Assembly (NCBI RefSeq): GCF_028453695.1 | Contig: NC_135775.1 | Span: 806,001-870,000 of the forward strand | Source of the DNA: Augochlora pura | Taxonomy: Eukaryota; Arthropoda; Insecta; Hymenoptera; Halictidae | Direction: 5' to 3' | DNA length: 64,000 nt | Shown: in pieces, positions 35,355-48,278 of the stretch | How the letters are laid out: each line of letters starts with the position of its first letter | Position numbering within the stretch: position 1 is the stretch's first letter | Program-made: the position numbers and the translations under genes | Notes under the pieces: generated by a model | Database searches by the model: none | Seen by the model: the letters and a program-made list of their open reading frames with translations, nothing else | Told to the model about the DNA's origin: nothing

Positions 35355-38300
35355 ATGGCCGCCGACTCAGGAATGGAGACGTGTCCCTCCCCGGAGATTG
35401 CAGACTCCAGGAAGCGGCCGCTCGATTGCGACACGGAAAATGGCGCGACGAAGAGGTCACATTACGGATCAGGTATTTCGATCGCGTGTTGTCAATCGCT
35501 TTTCTCCACTGTCCACCGAAACAAAAACTCTTCTCCTATGCTGCCTTCCGTCAATCGTTCTTCCCCCACCCGACCTCTCCCCCCCCCTCTCAATATACGT
35601 GTATATATCAATATGTATACGCATCCGACCGATCAAACATGCATGTACGATCGTTTTATCCGTCTCCGTTCGACTTTCGATCATTTCTACGCATCTTTCT
35701 ATTCTTTTCTCTTCTTTCTGTCTCGATTTCCCGTAACGTCGCGCTCTTTACTCTCTCCGTCCCACTATTTTCTCTCTCGCGCGCGCCTTTGACAATCTCG
35801 TCTTGCTAGTGCTGCTGCTGTTGACACAGCGAACAAACGAGCGATCGCTTGCTCGCTCGCCAGCCAAGCAAGCAAGCAACCAGGCAGGCAGGCAGGCTAG
35901 CAGGCAGCCGTTCCCTTTCGTTTCCCACTTCTCGAACGGAACGGCTGGCGAACGCGAACACGGTGCACCGCACAGCGGTTCGCGCATCCTCTTGTGCCAC
36001 GTCTCCTTCTCTTTTCCTCCTCGTATATATCTCCCCATTTTTTTTTCCTTTCCTCGATCTGTTCGCGAGGAGCCCGATTATCTAGTGACCGCGAGCTTTT
36101 CTATATCTTCGCCAGCAACGGTGCGTGTTGTCTTTTTCTTTCTTTTCTCCAAGTTCCCGTCTCTGTTCCGTGTACACATTATTTCCCCGATTGACGTTCA
36201 CGCTTCCACGGTTCCCGTCAACGTCATCGTTGTCATCGTCGCGCTCCCTCTCTCTATCTTTCTCTTTCTCTCTCCCTTCCCCTCTCCGCGCCCTTACTCG
36301 AAGCTCCCCGCCTCCATCTCGATCCCCTCTGTCATCGTCATCGTCATCGTCAACATCGTCCTCTTTTTCTCCTCTTCGTCTTTCCCGCAACAAACCGTTC
36401 GCTGTCATCGTGGCCAAGAACGTTGTCGTCGTCGTCGTCGTCGTCCTCTTCGTCGTTGATTCCTGCGTGGGCGGTCGTGCCTCTGTGGACATCGTTAATG
36501 GAGAATCGCTGCCGTGGCGGTGGCTGTCGATCACGCTCGGTGACTCTGCAATTTCGTCGTACCCGCCGACACCGCGGCGTATACCAGCCCGGGAGCGGTT
36601 CCGCGGTCCCGTTCAGCCGATTCCGTGCCGATCGTAGCCCGTGCCCGTCGTCGATCGTCGCCGCCGCCGCCGTCGCAGCCGCGTACTACCACCACGCGAC
36701 AGTGCAGTGCCATCGTCGTCGTAGACCCGATACCGTCGCCGCGAAATCATTCGCACGAGGGAACGCGGTCTACGCCGCCGCCGCCACCCGTTTCGAGCAA
36801 CGGTTACTAGGATGTGGCGTATCGGTGAGTTGTCAGGCAGCCGAGCACACCGTTCCGCTGGCGAGGTTGCGGGTCAAGGTCGCCGCGAAGCGAGCCGAGC
36901 GAGCGCACAGGGCTTCCATCTGTCAAACAGCTGTTCGCCCTCGACGCAGAGCGAAACTTCGGACGCGCGCGCGGTTCCGCGTCACGCTCGCCATCCTTCG
37001 TTATCCTTCGCTATCCTTCGCTCGCCTAATTACGAGATAAATGATACAGCCGCGGTACGTTCGTCTCATTCTCGTCGGTTCGCGTGCCTTGTCGCCGTGC
37101 AACTCTCTCTTTCCGCGTGTTCCTCGATGGATCTAATCGGCCTAGTGTACCGTTCTCGTAGACAGAATTGTTCCATTTACAATGTACTCTATCTCAGTGT
37201 GACCACTTTACAGAAATGTTTGGGCATACCTTTGTGACATTCTTCATTAGGCATTACAGTGATTTGTCGAGTAGACTATGGCTCGCAGTCACCATTTCAA
37301 AGTTCTCCATGAGAGACTAGAGTCTATAGTTTATCCAAATGCACTGAAATCTCAGCTTCTGATAACAGAGATTGGTCGATTTGTACTTTGAGTTCTGTGA
37401 GTCATAGAGAGATTTGTACTAGTAAGAAAGAGGTGTGCTTTAACGTTTTTTAAAGTGATGTCCTAATGCAGTTGGTTTGATGGCATTGTTGGGATTTTTG
37501 TTGCAGGAGGAGATGGATCGTATCATCTCAAAGTACTGGTCCCCAGTGTGGCCGCAGGAGCTATTATTGGAAAGGGTGGAGACACAATCGCCCAATTACA
37601 GAAAGATACAGAAGCCAGAGTCAAAATGTCCAAATCTCATGACTTCTACCCAGGTATGTTAAGGAATTATTGAACTGTGCTGTTTTTAGAGAACACAGAT
37701 ACAATGTACTCTGATTGTTAGGCACCACGGAAAGGGTATGCTTGATAACAGGCAGTTTGGAAGCTATAATGGCAGTTATGGACTTCATTATGGATAAAAT
37801 TCGTGAGAAACCGGATCTCACGTTAAAAACCACTGTTGACTTTGAATCTGGAAAAACCACGGCAGAGAGAGACAAGCAGGTATTGATAAAGCTTATCATT
37901 GTTTTTGCATACATCGTAGATAAACATCTGTATTAACAGTAACCAGTATCTGACCAATCTGTACTTCCAGGTGAAAATTCTAGTGCCTAACAGCACCGCT
38001 GGAATGATAATAGGTAAAGCTGGAAATTACATAAAACAAATCAAAGAGGAATCTGGTTCTTATGTCCAAATTAGTCAAAAGGCAAAAGATGTATCGTTGC
38101 AAGAGAGGTGTATTACGGTGATTGGAGAGAAGGAGAACAATCGTAGCGCGTTAATGATGATATTAGCAAAAGTGGCTGGCGATCCGCTGAGTGGTACATG
38201 CCCCAACGTTAGTTACGCTGACGTAAGTGGCCCCGTAGCTAATTACAATCCCACAGGCAGTCCCTATGCTCAAGCTCCGACAACCACTCCCACGTACACA

Positions 38301-39181
38301 TCTACAGCCGGCATCAACACAGGTGAGGTTTCAAAAAAAAATTTCAATCGGAGATGGAAGGTCCTTCTAGCGCTAGTCAATTATCACGACTTTGCTAATT
38401 CTGATTTACAGTGAGCCTTTTGAACGGTGCTGGTCTGAATTTGAACTTGGACCTGGAGGCTGCAATAACAGCGGGCACAGCACCCGTCAGAACGCAACTG
38501 TTGGAACATATAAAGTTAAATTTACGGACTATGGGTTTTGTGGAACCGGCCGCCACGGAGATTCTGTCTGCCTTCGCGACGCTCGCCAAGTACAACATCC
38601 TCGGGATGACCATCGGGATGCCTTCCAGCATGAGCTACCTTGGGAACCCGATGGACAGCACCACAACGGCGAATGGTTCGAATAATAACGGTGGCGTGTT
38701 CGGGCCAATTGGAACGGTTCCCGCACTTGGATCCACATCGCCCACACCGCGCAATACACTAGACAGATACGAGCCGTTCGATCCGTTCAGACAAAACAAC
38801 ACAGCCGCCAGTGCTATTCATCTAAACAACAATTCGTTCGGCCTGGGCACTAACCAGTTATCACTTGTAAGTAAGAGTCCTACACAGGTAGACGCCAACA
38901 GCAAGGAGACCAAGAAAGTAGACATGGAAATTGCAGAGGTTATAGTGGGAGCTATTCTGGGACCCGGTGGTCGTGCCCTCATTGAGATACAGCACCTAAG
39001 TGGCGCCAACATACAAATCTCTAAGAAGGGCATGTTCGCTCCTGGTACCAGGAATCGCATAGTGACTATCACGGGTTATCCTAATGCGATCGAAACTGCT
39101 CAATATTTGATTGAGCAGAGGATCAGCGAAGAGGAGGCGAAACGTGCACGTCAGAATGCCCTCGCCAGTATGATCCATTGA
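35355..39181 (+). CDS. ps: Pasilla, NOVA-family KH-domain splicing regulator, 514 aa
   Basis: Five coding exons join in phase: 35355-35472, 37507-37653, 37722-37879, 37971-38322 and 38412-39181. The protein is the insect homologue of NOVA1/NOVA2, a nuclear RNA-binding protein that binds YCAY clusters and controls alternative splicing. The N-terminus holds a nuclear-localisation-like stretch (SRKRPL, later TKR). KH1 starts near residue 45 (IIGKGGDTIAQLQ), KH2 near 142 (MIIGKAGNYIKQI), and KH3 lies near the C-terminus (AILGPGGRALIEIQ). All three GxxG loops are intact. The stretch between KH2 and KH3 is rich in Asn, Ser, Thr, Gly and Pro, with a conserved part around LLEHIKLNLRTMGF. The ATG follows CCAAG. 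Other first exons or isoforms, common in this gene, would not be visible. It lies about 4.5 kb from the divergent MOCS2 locus. Confidence 0.97.
35473..37506. other. First coding intron of pasilla
   Basis: A 2-kb intron full of simple sequence: four-base repeats (AAGC/GGCA units, 35865-35909), CT-rich runs, TCG trinucleotide repeats (36423-36460) and GCC/CGC-rich stretches. Long frames on both strands come from these repeats. CpG content stays high to about 37.05 kb, so an alternative promoter or 5' exon here is possible but unproven. Confidence 0.6.
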
Positions 39182-39302
39182 TTTCAAGTACAGCACTTTT
39201 GTTCATCCCCATTATTGAGCTCCGTTATTCACCTCTTCGCATCTTGAGATGATGCTGCGGTAGCTCTCTTTTCTCCCTTCTTTGAAACACACTCGCCCGA
39301 AA

Positions 39303-39400
39303 CCACCACCAACCACCAAAACCACCTACCACCCGTTGTCATCTATCGCTACATCACTATAGCGCTTGCATTCTCACATCACCGTTCATGCATCCATCAT
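39303..39400 (+). promoter_or_regulatory. YCAY cluster after the pasilla stop codon
   Basis: Twelve YCAY tetramers (CCAC, TCAT, TCAC, CCAT) occur in 98 bases, where one to two are expected by chance. YCAY clusters are the known RNA target of NOVA/Pasilla KH domains. Being about 120 bases into its own 3' UTR, it is a candidate autoregulatory site. Confidence 0.45.
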
Positions 39401-42400
39401 GGCTCGTCAAAACATTTATCTATCTTTTAAGATTATTACGGTATATGAATATTATATGTTATATATATATATGTATATATATGTATCTATATATATGTAT
39501 ATATATCTATATATATGATAACTACTACAATTGTTCTGTGATACACCACGTTACGGGGCTTTATCACGAATAACACAAACACGTACCACATCAGAGTCAC
39601 ATAATATATCTAGTTGTATGGTAGAGCATATTGAAGAAGAGATGGCATGAGAAAAAAAAAGAAATCTATTGTTACATTAGAAACGATAATGGCCACGATC
39701 CCAGCCATAATATATTGTTCTTGGAAGATTGAGTCGGAGATGGTTAGACATGGGGATAATTGTTTCGTTTGTGGAAAAAGAAATCTATGTATGTACACGT
39801 ACGTGTATATGTATATTTTCTTTACCACGCATAGAAGCATAATCGAACTCGAGACACACTCTTAGTTTTACAAGGTCATACAGAACTCATAATTTGAATG
39901 ACTCCAATCCGAGGAATATAAAATAGCAATCCCGTATATTGTCTACTTAACATTCGTTTTTTATAAAATGATGAAGGAAAAATCAGGTTTCGCAACGTTA
40001 ATTGTATTGAACTGTTCCTTGAACTATGAAATGATTAGGCTATATTTGAAGCGACCTCTTTGCTCGGAACATACTGTTCGAAGAACGCTTCTTAACATAC
40101 ACAGATAGAGAAAGAGAGAGTGAGAGAGAGAGAGAGAGAGCAAACCACCTTGGCAAAACCAAAGATCTTACATTTAACGAACCAGAGGAAATAACTTGGC
40201 TGGAAAGATGAATATACATATAAAGGGAGATCTATTCTACGTATATAAACATATATTTATATATTTACAATGCTGGCTGGTCCAGCGAGATGTGAGTAAC
40301 ATAATACCTTATATTGCCAAGTTTTATTCTCAATCCCAAAGCCTTTATTTCTCAAAAGTATCTTCTTCATCCCATCTATATATTATAGCGTTTAGATTAA
40401 TACCTACACAGAAATGTATTAGCGTCGAGCCTCGTTCTTTCTTACCTTAGGGGACAAGGAAATGTTATCATTCTGTTTTAGGATGCTAGGTGGTAAACTT
40501 AACAACATAATTTATCATTTTGAAAGAGAGAGCGAGGGAGAAAGAGAGAGAGAAAGGTTCTCGAGCGAATAGTGTTTTCCATATATAAACAGAAGTCATC
40601 ACACGATACTGTATAGATTATATTATATACTTCGTACACGGAAACCATCATTTTGTCTAATTATTTTTAGTTTCAAGGTACATCAGTTGAATACAATTGG
40701 AGCTTCAATATACATACACAGAGGGTTTTTACACATATTTGTCGATACTTTTGCCGATTGCAAAATGTTGCGACACGGACACCTTGTTTTTTTCGCGTCA
40801 TTCCTTTATGTTATAGTTGCACAGATACAGTTTTTATTGTCACGTTGAGATCTTTATATTTATATATTATACATTCGTGTTTTGCAATAGAGTTAATTAA
40901 TCATCGAGTGTCTTTCTTCCCAAGTAACATGTTCGTTTCTTGTTTTTTTTTTCCAAAACGTTTTATCACTGTTTCTTTTCTTTTTTTTTTCTTAAAGTAA
41001 TATAAATATTTATCGATGCAGAACACGGAAATGGAAAATATTTGTTAAATCTCGCAAATGTTTCTTGTTTCTGTGCGCAATGAGAATTTGAGTACCTTTA
41101 AGCGAAGCATAAAGATTGAGATTATTTTAATGCAGGTGTTTAATCTTGCGTAAAGTATCTGCCATGGATCAGTAGTCGTGTCATACATCCTTGGGTTCTG
41201 TATGATGCTGCTTTATACATATGTACATATATATATATATATGTGTGTGTGTGTATATTGTATATGTATCTATATATATATATATATAGATGTATATATG
41301 GGATTCTATTTAAGCCAACCGAATCTTTAAACGATCGCACCTTGACATTGAAATCAAATTATTAGGTAGAGAATGGATTTTTAAATAGAGGAAAGACAAA
41401 TTTCTTGTTTCTGTTTATGATCAATTATCGATGATAAATACAAAAGCTTCTACTCCAATTGCTAGGCGAGAGAGGAGAACGATGTTTTACCATCTATTCG
41501 AGTAACAGACAAAAAAAACGATTTCGAATCATTGTTTTCGTTTTTTTTTGGGGAGGGGGGTAGGTATATTAGGAAGGGGTGATATATAAGGGATAGGCGG
41601 TAATCAATAATGGGTTTAGTTAAAATAAATTGAAAAGAACGTTAGCTGTAGCGTCAAAATGAAATATATAAGTGTACAATGAGTACAATTCATATAAGCT
41701 GGGGGCGCTGGCTCACCGCTCTTTAAAATAATAACTTGTATATTTATAAATATCGCATAACATGAGTAATAATATATTACACAGAGAGACAGAAAGCGTG
41801 GAAGAGAAGAGTAAAAATTATATATACATATATACATATATATGTTATGTATATATTACAACTAAATATACAATGTATATGTATATGTATATACACACAA
41901 GCATACATACATTACTTACATAAAACACAAAAAAGGTTTTGAATTAGATTACTACAGAAAGAGAATTCGTAATTCTTTAATATAATCATATATATACATC
42001 TTCGTGTATATATGTGCATGTATATGTGTATATATACATATACACATGGAATGGAATGATATTATAAACATTGTTGACAAAATATTTTTGCGTCCGCGAA
42101 CGTGAAACATGGTTTTAAGTTTATTCATAAATTCTATGTGAACTATTATCGATGAAACTTCACTGTGTGTGTTGCCCAGTGGCATTGAGAAGTCACGAGA
42201 TTTAACGATAATGATGCAAACTATTGTTAGGTTGCTGTAGATAGATCTATTCGAGGAATTTTAGTAGAACATGTTACGAGCGTCGCATATTATATATAAT
42301 TAACTTAATTTATATAAATTGATTTATTCTCGATAGCCGTCGCGTTATTTAACACTCTAATGGCAGCATAATATTTCTCTACCTTGATTGAGAAGGTACA

Positions 42401-44728
42401 ATGATTTCTTCGTTAGTTACTCGCATCATCACATTAAATCTATTATCCATTGGATATATCGTCGATTTTGTATCCTATTGCCACTTTCTTTCTACTACTA
42501 CCTTGCAACTTTTTGCACGCCTCGATCGCAATAAACGGTTGTGGCCAGAGGTGCGTTCCAGACGATGATGCCAAAAAACAGGCGAACACTCGTCGAATGA
42601 TTTTATATCTTGTTCATTAATTGTTTGCATCGTCGTTTCATTAATCTTTTTTTTTTTTTGTAAATCGTAACGCTCATTTACATTGTATTAGCCGAATCTA
42701 TCATTACACGACAAATTTCCGCTTCGCAGAGTAAATCGAACGCTCGCGGTCATTCGCTAGCGAACGAGAATTTTTATATATTTTGTGCTTGGTCGCAAAT
42801 AACGCTGATCTTATTAATCACCCGGTTCGACAATGGAAACGACTAGATTTTTATCTCATAGAACCTTTTTCTTTTCGGAAGATCTTTCCTCTTCTTTTTT
42901 GTTTTGTTTTGCTTCTTTATAAGTAGGAAAACATCGTGCTCGTTTCATTCGAATCATTCAAAGGGAGTCCTATAGCAAAGTGTATCGAACATTTTCTTTT
43001 TTAGCGTTGCATCATCGACACCACACACACACAAATGTTTCTAATATATTGTCAACCTCATCGAAACAATCATTCTCACGACTTTCGTTTTTTTTCTTCC
43101 TTTTTCTTCTTCTTTTTTTTTGTAATTGTTGTCTCATTTTTCCTTGATCATCGGAGGTCAAAGCCATCGTCTTCGTTCAATTGTGTCGATTAGGGATATA
43201 ACGAATAATCGAATCGCGTAATGTGCACACATTGATAAAGAACAAAAAGCAAAAAAGAATCTAAATAATTAAAACGAAACGCTATCGTCTTGCAAAGTAA
43301 ATCTCTATGCCAAACAACTTGTAGGTAGCACACGATAATTAGACTAGGTTACGGTTTTCTCAGTAAACACATTCCTTAGTAGAACAGAATTACTTATAAT
43401 AAGACTAGCTGTGATGGAGAGTCGAGGGGAGAGAGGGATACGTTCATCAGCTGCCAGTACGTGAAAACAAACAAACAAACAAACAAAAAAAAAATGCCAC
43501 GATATACAATTGATAGTGTGTAAAATTGAAGAATTTATTTGCGCAGGAAAAGAGAGAAGATGGCGTACGGTAGTTCAGCAGGGCAAAGGAGAATAATACA
43601 CGGATGATGCTATGTACGTTGCGAACGTTTACAATGATATCTGGAAAAAAATGACACGTTCCGCCTGGGAACGCACGCGACAGTCTCCTTGTGCTTACGG
43701 CGAGAACTAAGAAGATTATACATGTACAAGCCATAGCGATCAGCTAACACATAAGTATTTCCTTTTAGCAGTTTATACGTCTGTACAATGTTTAGTATCT
43801 TGAAAGATCTTTAACAATGTCATATTATAAGCTCATCCGTTGCAAAAACCTGAATTAAAGAATGTTTATCGCTCTCAGACCGTTGGATAAGAAATCTGAC
43901 AAGCAATGATCACCTTTGAGTCTCTTTGTAGAACCCTTGAGTTCCATTTTGGGTTCAACAGAATTGTCAGCCTCGTTGAACGATTTCAAAGAGATAAGAA
44001 ATATATATATATATATATATATACATAAAGATAGAGAGAGAGAAAGAGAGAGAGAGAGAAGGAGAGAGCGAAAGAAAGAAGAACAGTAAAACAAGCAGAA
44101 GACGAGGAAGAAGAACACGAAGGAGAAGATACACAAATACCTCTATGCAAGTGGCAAAACAGTATTGGTTGGCCAGTCAATGTTACCTACGAGTTGTTTA
44201 ACGAGAGGATACCACACACTGTTAGTTTAATTAAGCTGGCAGTTGCCAAGGAAACGCGTAATCTAGGGAGAAGGTTCTTGTTTCATACGACGCTTTTGTT
44301 TTTGTACAGTTTCGAAGATACACACATTTCATTCGCTCATTTTCTCTTTAAGAAGTAAAGCTAAACGTTTAACAGAGGGGATATACGGTCACGCAAGATA
44401 ATACGGAAGGGAAATAAAGTGGGAGAGAGAGAGGGAGAATTGGTGTTCGCGGTCGCGGGTTAGGTGTACACAATTAAAATAGGTGTAGATGTGTAGATAG
44501 CGTCTTAAATCTCTTATTAAAGGTTAAACGAAAAAAAGTCGTCATTACAGGTTCAACATTTTAATCCAATTAATCGAATCGACAGAGGGGGAGATATATG
44601 ATATTTACAGAGAGGAGGCATTGGTAAAGAGGGAGGATCAATGACACACTTCTCGCGTGTGCAGATAATAGTGTGTTCTGCTATATATATATATGTGTAA
44701 TATACATGTATATTATATCGTACATACA

Positions 44729-44926
44729 CAGGGTGGGGAACATAGAACCGGAACCGCTTCGGCTTGAATTGTCGTTTCGCTGAAAGATACCTTTTTTTCG
44801 CACAGAATTATAATAAAAGCATTGCAGACATATTTCATCGGTCACAAAGCCATTCGATTCACATCCAAAGTATCTTTCATTGAGACGATCGTTTCAAGCA
44901 ATGACTTTTGCGCTGGCTCCGTCCTG
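44729..44926. mobile_element. Foldback element or degenerate MITE, 198 bp
   Basis: The two halves are inverted copies. GCTTGAATTGTCGTTT and CTGAAAGATAC on the left (about 44762-44791) match the reverse complement of GTATCTTTCATTGAGACGAT and CGTTTCAAGC on the right (about 44870-44899). The outermost ends start CAGG on both sides. The central 75 bases are unpaired. No coding capacity. Confidence 0.6.
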
Positions 44927-47810
44927 CATATGTACATCAAGGAAATGGTCGGGATAGAGAGAGAGAGATAGACAGGGATAGAGCGATGAGGGGAGGGGGA
45001 GGGGGGTGTAACCGAATAAAAATAACGAAGAAGATAAGGACGAGGGAAAAAAAAACTGTAGGAATTGCATTGACTCGCCTCGATTCTAATATGACTATTG
45101 TTAAACAGTAACTGTAATTGAATTTTTGGCGCGCGCGTCGCCCACTCGCGTGTCGCGTTACTTGGCTGTGTGTGCTAGGCTACATCGTATAATTCATGTT
45201 CCATCATCCCCATTCACACCACTCGCATAGACTCCATTTTACCTGTATAGCGCGCGAATAAACACAAAGATTATATTTCGGGGGTTAGAGGTTAGAGACA
45301 CACGTGGACAGAGAGAGAGATAGAGAGAAAGGGAACATTGAGGAAGCGGGTAGGAGGAGAGACACGGGAAATAGTGACGCGACGGAATTTATCATTAAGT
45401 ATTGGGAGGGAGGGGGGACGTGATAGAGAGAGAAGAATAAATAACTTATTCGGAGAAGAAGAGCAATTAGGAGAATAAAACGACGAGGAGGAGGGGGGAC
45501 GAATAAATGAATTGTTTTTTTTCTTTTCCGTACGACATTCACACGACACACAAACTCCACCCGATCACTTTAGTGCCATATTGATATCCCATCAGCCACA
45601 CTTGTTGACGTTTTTGACGGTAGAAACGTGTTGTTAAAGATGTGTATATTCTGCGATACGATGCAGGTTGTTTTCTCGAATAACGTCGGAGTATATACGT
45701 TTTATTTCGCGCATTGCGTGTGTACACGCATATATGTATACCTAATACGTGTACGTGAGTACATATACCATACGTATATGAGTGTATGTATACGTGTATA
45801 CCAATAAGCTGGAACCCCGGAATCGGAGTGTGTCGAGTCCGACTTGTTCTCAACTTTAGAGACTAAATCAAATGTTCTTCGATCGCGGCATCGGCGTCAA
45901 TTCCTTGTTCTACAATAAATTGCACTTGTTATCATTTTGATACTACTTCGAGCGTTACGGCTTTCGACAAAATCAACGTTTACCATTGGACGAAACGAAA
46001 ATATCCGTATTTTCTTCGGTGGATTTAACACACTCTGGGGTCCAGGTATCGTCACAGGCTGTACCCCACCTAACGCGATCACCATAAACACCACCGCTGC
46101 CGACAATAGGGTCGAATCGTTCGCGGGCAATGTTATCGAATTCGAACGAAACGATACGCGCCTCGAGCAAAATTTCGTTTCCCTCGTCGACGAGCGTCGA
46201 TATGGGTTCGAGTCGGTCGGGACACCCGGTGCATTGAATCGTTACGAAGTATTATGAGAAATGAGAACGTACACACCACCACCACCTGTATATTGCTTAT
46301 TTAGGTTTTCTCGCCAGTGTACAAAGAATTGTTTTCACGTCTACAGAGGAATTTAAGGGAAACGAAAAGGGAAAACGATATATAAATATATCTATATATT
46401 AATATATTCGCGTAGAGATAATAACGACTATAACAACCACCCACCACTAAAAAAAGAAGCAAAAAAAAGAAAAGTGACACGAGAAAAAACGTAAGAAAAA
46501 GCTCCAAGTTCTCTCGAGCCGAACTTCTACTTTTACGGAACCGCACGATATGATCGATGGAATTTCTCTGTGAAACAAAGACACACGGAATCGAAGATAA
46601 CAGGCGACTTCTTGATTACTTATAGCGATAGAAGGATCTGTGCTTGCTCTTTTTCTCTTGGAGTCGAACCGTTCGTTTCGCAACTGTTATTACCGGCTCG
46701 TTCGCCGCCATAGTGGACACACCACGAGGGCAACGCGAGCACGGACAAATTTCAAACTCGATTCACCCAATTTTTTTCCGTTCAATGTTTCAACGAGTCA
46801 AAGTTCAGAGTTTCAGTCTCGCACTGTGAGAATTTCGTTCGCTCTGTAAGGATTCGATTCGCCGACAGGAATTCCACAGTCGAAGAACACGCGCGCCTTG
46901 AAAGTCGTGTAACGAGAGGCTCCCCCAAAATTCGAGGAATCTCGAACGCTGCCGTTTCTCTTCAACGCCGTGCGATGTCCGCTAGTGGCTGTCGCAGCGT
47001 GCGGGCAAGACCGTTGTCCGGACAGGAATGGGACACAAAGTCAAAGGACGACAAAAGCCAATGGCTGTGTTCAAGGGCCTATCAACGATCAGAACGGCAC
47101 GCTTTTTTCTTTCGAATTTCGAATCTTCGTGATCGTTCGACTCAGAATCAAACTGGAACATTTTGTCGGCGGAATGGCAAGCAGAAAAGGCGTATACAAC
47201 CGATTCAAAAGTCTATTCTTTAAGGAGCATTCATACGTACGAGCGGATACGTGCAGAGATATTGTAACGCAGACGGAAGGAGCGCATAGCGATCGATCGC
47301 ATTGCGTCGAATCGACAATAGAGCAGAATTTAGTTATTATACGAGAGAGAGTGAGAGGGAAAGAGGAGAATGAGTGTGTGCGAGAAAGAGAGGGAGGGAT
47401 GGAGCAGCAGAAGGCTTTTGTCGCGTGGAACAAGCAAACAAATTGTCTTAATCACTGAACTTGCTCGCCGGATGTTTCCATTGATAACGCACGAGTGCAC
47501 GGTACGACAGCTTTACGCGTTGCCATTTTGCATACGGCTCGCGTTCTATGGAAATGAAAATTGTCGATGCTCCAGCTTTTTCGGTATTTCATTCGAAATA
47601 GATTTCATAATTTCATCGATCATTTTGGAAATCTTAAATACTTTTTCTCCTCAGAATTTCATTGATTATTCTACGGTCATAATACTTGTCTATTTTAATC
47701 CTATAGCTCGAAATACCGTGCGCCTGAAATTGGCAGGACAGCTATTATGGCCTACGAACAAAAAAAATAATTTCTTTGTCTTAACCGTCCATTCCGAATG
47801 TTACTACTTT

Positions 47811-47985
47811 TTTTTATAAATGTCATAATGTTTGATGGAACGTTTCAATGTGTCGCTTGCTCGTCTCTGTCGTAGATTCGTTAAATCCTCGGCGTCTAAT
47901 TGGCCTTCGGTAATGATCGATCGCTCGTGAACCATTAACGGAGTAGAGCTGGAGCGTCCGACGTTCGATCCGACAGCAATGTGTA
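47811..47985 (-). other. Coding-like frame, possible terminal exon
   Basis: The minus strand reads about 55 codons of hydrophilic, non-repetitive protein-like sequence (MVHERSIITEGQLDAEDLTN, then LRQRRASDTLKRSIKHYD) before a TAG. TCCAG before CTCTACTCC could be an acceptor. A transposon-like end (TACAGGGTGTTCCG, from 47986 rightward) abuts its upstream side. No family is recognised and no partner exon was found, so this may be a true last exon on the strand opposite pasilla's downstream region, or chance. Confidence 0.25.
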
Positions 47986-48003
47986 CAGGGTGTTCCGAAG
48001 AGA
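47986..48003 (+). mobile_element. Solo terminal repeat of the CAGGGTGTCCC family
   Basis: TA followed by CAGGGTGTTCCGAAGA nearly repeats the left end of the element at 12779. No matching right end was found in the next few hundred bases, so this is a decayed or truncated copy. Confidence 0.5.
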
Positions 48004-48236
48004 TACGTTCCACCGAGAAGATCAGAATGAATTTGCGCCTGTGTTGCTACGCCCATGGCCGAGCAGCGGGAGAAAAATCAAGAGACCCGGGATGAGAACA
48101 CTTTGGCTGTAAATATTTTCTATAAACTGCAGGGAAACACAGAGTGCTATAGAAAGATAAAGTACTATAGCGAAAGAAAGAAAACAGAGAGCAAGAAAAA
48201 TTTATCGTCGAAGTGCAGAAATTTTTATTTTTGTCT

Positions 48237-48240
<4 letters not shown>

Positions 48241-48275
<35 letters not shown>
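48241..48275 (+). repeat. (GA)n microsatellite
   Basis: About 17 GA units, the longest pure GA tract in the window. Confidence 0.95.

Positions 48276-48278
<3 letters not shown>

Larger units (their letters stand above)
39182..47000 (+). other. Probable long 3' UTR region of pasilla
   Basis: No coding exon is seen on the + strand after the pasilla stop codon. The sequence turns AT-rich, with T runs, many TATA/TGTATA microsatellites, GA repeats and several AATAAA hexamers (for example near 41626, 42530, 44412 and 45257). It begins with a YCAY-dense block (39303-39400). Insect neuronal RNA-binding-protein genes often have very long 3' UTRs, so I infer that transcription continues for several kilobases, but the real end cannot be fixed. 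Confidence 0.45.

Noticed and set aside
34724..35809. 361-codon open frame on the + strand before and across the pasilla start
   Set aside because: It is arginine-, serine- and proline-rich translation of CpG-rich and CT-rich simple sequence, overlaps the true pasilla first exon in another frame, and has no domain.
36082..36534. Minus-strand frame with Asp/Glu/Arg runs in pasilla intron 1
   Set aside because: Runs of Asp and Thr come directly from trinucleotide repeats; no splice sites or family similarity.
39440..42060. TGTATATA words as Pumilio-binding sites in the pasilla 3' region
   Set aside because: Most lie inside TA/TG microsatellites, so their number says nothing without binding data.
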